A stretch of DNA of 64,000 nucleotides from Hymenobacter monticola (GTDB lineage Bacteria; Bacteroidota; Bacteroidia; Cytophagales; Hymenobacteraceae): assembly GCF_022811645.1 (NCBI RefSeq), contig NZ_CP094534.1, positions 1,922,001 to 1,986,000 on the forward strand. Direction: 5' to 3'. The position numbers and the translations under genes were made by a program. Below are positions 62,801 through 64,000 of the stretch, piece by piece. Position 1 is the first letter of the stretch; each line of letters starts with the position of its first letter. The notes under the pieces are model-generated. The model searched no databases. It was not told where the DNA came from and was given only the letters and a program-made list of their open reading frames with translations.

Positions 62801-64000
62801 TTGCTGGGCAGCAGCGAAGCCGACGCCCGCATCTTGCTCGAAGTGGAGCGCGAGGGCCAATTGCTGCGCTCCGAGTGGCTGACGCTACGCGCTAACGAGC
62901 AGCGCCGCCTGAGCATCGAGAGTGGCCCGGCCACGGCCCTGGGCCCGCTCTACATTCACACCATCCAGGTGCGCGACAACCGCCTCTACCGCCACGATGC
63001 CACCGTGCAGGTAGCAGAGAAGCCCCAGCCGCTGAGGCTCAGCATCGCCACTTTCCGCGACAAGCTGCAGCCCGGCCAGCGGGAAACCTGGCGCGTCAGC
63101 ATCCGCCAAGCCAACGGCCAGCCCGCCAATGCCGAGCTGCTGACCACGCTTTATGACCAAAGCCTAGATGTTTTCCGGCCGCACCGCCTCATGGGGCTGG
63201 AATTTGGGCAGGGATATTATCCGGCGCGGTTTGGCTGGCAGGGGCAGTTTGGGGAAATGAGGTCGGATGTGCTACTCGGTATGGGGGACGCTATTGATTT
63301 GCCATCGGTGAGCTACCCATTTTTGCATACGTGGGAGGGAATGGGCAGCGTGGATAGAGATGAGGAATTCCGTTCGGACGATGGATGGTCTGCTGGAGGC
63401 GCACCAGGTGGCGCTGCCCCAAGAATGCGTATGCAGGCAAAGGCTGCTGCCGCTCCTGCTCCAATGGTCTCAGCAGCAATGGCTAATAGGGCAGACGGGG
63501 AAGTGCAGGTTTTGGCAGGCCGCACTTATGAAGTTGCTCCACCGCCCCCAGCAGCCGCGGGCGCCGCGCCCGACCTCTCCGCCGTGCCTACCCGTTCCGA
63601 CTTCCGCGAAACGGCCCTGTGGCAGTCGGCCCTGCGCACGGATAAGAACGGCGACGTGGTGCTCGAATTCCAGATGCCCGAGGCCGTGACGCGCTGGCAG
63701 CTGCTGGCCCTGGCCCACGATAAGGAGCTGCACAGCGGCCAGCTGGCCCGGCAGCTCGTCACCCAAAAGGAAATCCAGATAACGCCCAACGCGCCGCGCT
63801 TCCTGCGGCAGGGCGACACCTTCACCTTCCCCGTCAAATTCTCGAACCTGACCGACCACGCCACCAGCGGCACTGCCCAACTGTTCCTGCTCGATGCGGC
63901 CACCGGCCAAGACATTACCGGCCAGCTACTCAAGGGTCCGGCGCAGCAGGCCGTGTCGGCCGCCGCGCACCAGAGCGCCGCGCTGGGTTGGGAAATCAGC
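59810..64000 (+). CDS. alpha-2-macroglobulin family protein (partial, C-terminus outside window)
   Basis: One frame from ATG 59810 is open to the window edge (1397 codons), starting with a signal peptide (MRFLLFACLLLVMTFSADSA). An N-terminal helical region is followed by macroglobulin-type beta domains, with the MG2 signature RAIYRPGQTLYFKGML near residue 625, and then FRETALWQSALRTDKNGDVVLEFQMPEAVTRWQLLALAHD, the A2M domain. The thioester and TED domains, if present, would lie beyond the edge. Bacterial A2M-like proteins trap or shield against proteases; this Bacteroidota form is usually about 1900-2000 aa. Codons 1165-1245 encode a low-complexity Ala/Pro/Met-rich insert of different base composition. 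Confidence 0.9.
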   Translation, partial: MRFLLFACLLLVMTFSADSASTPPPGPYAARWKKIDALLAKSQTATAAPLVEAIYQQARKEGNSPAYVRALLYKIRLLQAKEEDADEQGIALLERDVQTATFPARPILHSLLAELYTQYLNQNRYRLYQRTAGATPTADGQKAADGGTALATWDVGRLGAAIVRHYHQSVEDEPQRQLKTTLAQLGELAAGGDAEGRALRSTLYDLLAQRAIEGLQNQELYVTQPEQQFQPTDPRLFGSAAEFAALQLTAPAGDSLNGPFHALQVLQRLTASRQQLAPPNAAALADVDLQRLNYLHRLTLHTDLDDQYARALARMAETYKALPISTEFTARLAEFSWDLSQEKGAVNAAVVALKMAKGAEASFPKSRGAARARQLREEIEKREVSFSASDIVLPGQPWRLDVTARNVTSLHAWAYRISLKEWENQRNGYDPQHRTVAQRYARALRAAPAAAWTVAVPTHPQDYKVQHFAAAGAALPLGYYLVIISNEAAKPTEQRPGAVTGYGFVGASALSVVHRGEAGSKAAQLLVLHRQRGAPVAGARAQATYRRYGYERASEAKMRKGGILTTNAAGEVTLAAPDQDGEFNAEYLTAAKVWQGKDTLSVSQLRAGYGGAGAGEQAQRRAFLFSDRAIYRPGQTLYFKGMLTETLRAKTSLVTNESVSVRLIDVNGQTVQTLDFTTSDFGSFNGSLVLPTGLLNGEMQLQTDHGSLSFAVEEYKRPTFLVTLDSVPGRPQLGQPLALNGRARAYAGQATDGATVSYRVTRRELWPLFDYGYGGRYVPGRGRESQEIAHGTTNTDAEGRFSITFTPPLAARPTGRRWEPGYLFEITADVTDAAGETRTGTRTVSIGHNPLNLRLTGPEQTDKQHLGVFTLLSTNATGEPLPAAGTLRLLARRYRPNPPGVPGPTPETEENEAKPELVKTLPFDTKASAVLDLSATLASLPTGRYRLEAQAAGADTAARAKHDFVLYDSQAATVPFATPDWFVALADTVAPGQPATLLLGSSEADARILLEVEREGQLLRSEWLTLRANEQRRLSIESGPATALGPLYIHTIQVRDNRLYRHDATVQVAEKPQPLRLSIATFRDKLQPGQRETWRVSIRQANGQPANAELLTTLYDQSLDVFRPHRLMGLEFGQGYYPARFGWQGQFGEMRSDVLLGMGDAIDLPSVSYPFLHTWEGMGSVDRDEEFRSDDGWSAGGAPGGAAPRMRMQAKAAAAPAPMVSAAMANRADGEVQVLAGRTYEVAPPPPAAAGAAPDLSAVPTRSDFRETALWQSALRTDKNGDVVLEFQMPEAVTRWQLLALAHDKELHSGQLARQLVTQKEIQITPNAPRFLRQGDTFTFPVKFSNLTDHATSGTAQLFLLDAATGQDITGQLLKGPAQQAVSAAAHQSAALGWEIS

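Overview
The window looks like a chromosomal segment of a GC-rich member of the Bacteroidota, most likely Hymenobacter or a close relative (Cytophagales). The sequence evidence is: several secreted proteins with the C-terminal type A sorting domain of the type IX secretion system (T9SS), the gliding lipoprotein GldH directly behind a RicT/PSP1 gene, a GWxTD protein, a DUF2723 membrane glycosyltransferase-like protein, M57 HEMGH metalloproteases, and promoter -7 elements of the Bacteroidota type TAnnTTTG. I see no rRNA, tRNA, CRISPR array or prophage. Most of the segment is ordinary housekeeping and cell-envelope genes separated by many palindromic repeats.

Layout. 1-2.4 kb holds a minus-strand 5-oxoprolinase set (pxpB-pxpC-pxpA, the last cut by the window edge), with a 127-bp inverted repeat that supplies the end of pxpC. 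2.4-7.4 kb is a plus-strand run: M1 aminopeptidase lipoprotein, an unknown lipoprotein and a PaaE-like flavin/2Fe-2S reductase. 8.1-10.4 kb is a T9SS-exported adhesin-like protein. 10.5-13.0 kb is a two-gene osmoprotectant ABC importer whose fused binding domain has its two lobes in swapped order. 13.1-17.5 kb carries DUF3850, an M28 peptidase, a GH43 glycosidase lipoprotein and a bacilliredoxin. 17.8-20.8 kb is a DUF4394/T9SS gene interrupted by two in-frame stops. 20.9-26.0 kb encodes an EamA protein, an M3 peptidase and RecQ. 26.4-31.2 kb holds sugar-phosphate genes (arabinose-5-phosphate isomerase, mannose-1-phosphate guanylyltransferase), RlmB and a GWxTD protein. 31.5-34.0 kb is the most unsettled part: a small lipoprotein, a frameshifted gene, a 42-bp tandem repeat and a REP-associated tyrosine transposase (RAYT) broken by one stop and framed by mirror-image REP clusters. 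34.1-45.8 kb holds DUF2723, a T9SS cupredoxin, BirA, RsfS, FtsH, a LutC-like protein, an LpxH-like hydrolase, a beta-propeller-like protein and a zinc alcohol dehydrogenase. 46-52.5 kb has an NHL-repeat protein with a decayed neighbour, a subtilase-like T9SS protein and two tandem M57 protease lipoproteins. 52.8-64 kb has RicT-GldH, a cold-shock protein, a very hydrophilic disordered protein, a secreted unknown, a DinB-like protein, an outer-membrane barrel and an alpha-2-macroglobulin-like protein cut by the right edge.

Functional themes. Export, processing and surface display dominate: T9SS cargo, GldH, lipoprotein peptidases, the A2M-like protein and the barrel. Envelope sugar metabolism (KdsD, ManC, LpxH-like, DUF2723) is the second theme. 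The most unusual aspect is the repeat landscape: at least eight distinct inverted-repeat families occur between genes, several touching start or stop codons, and one flanks its probable mobilising transposase. I found no convincing undescribed defence or mobile system. The best leads are the mirror-image REP/RAYT unit, the lobe-swapped binding domain, and a terminator-like hairpin in the leader of the barrel gene.
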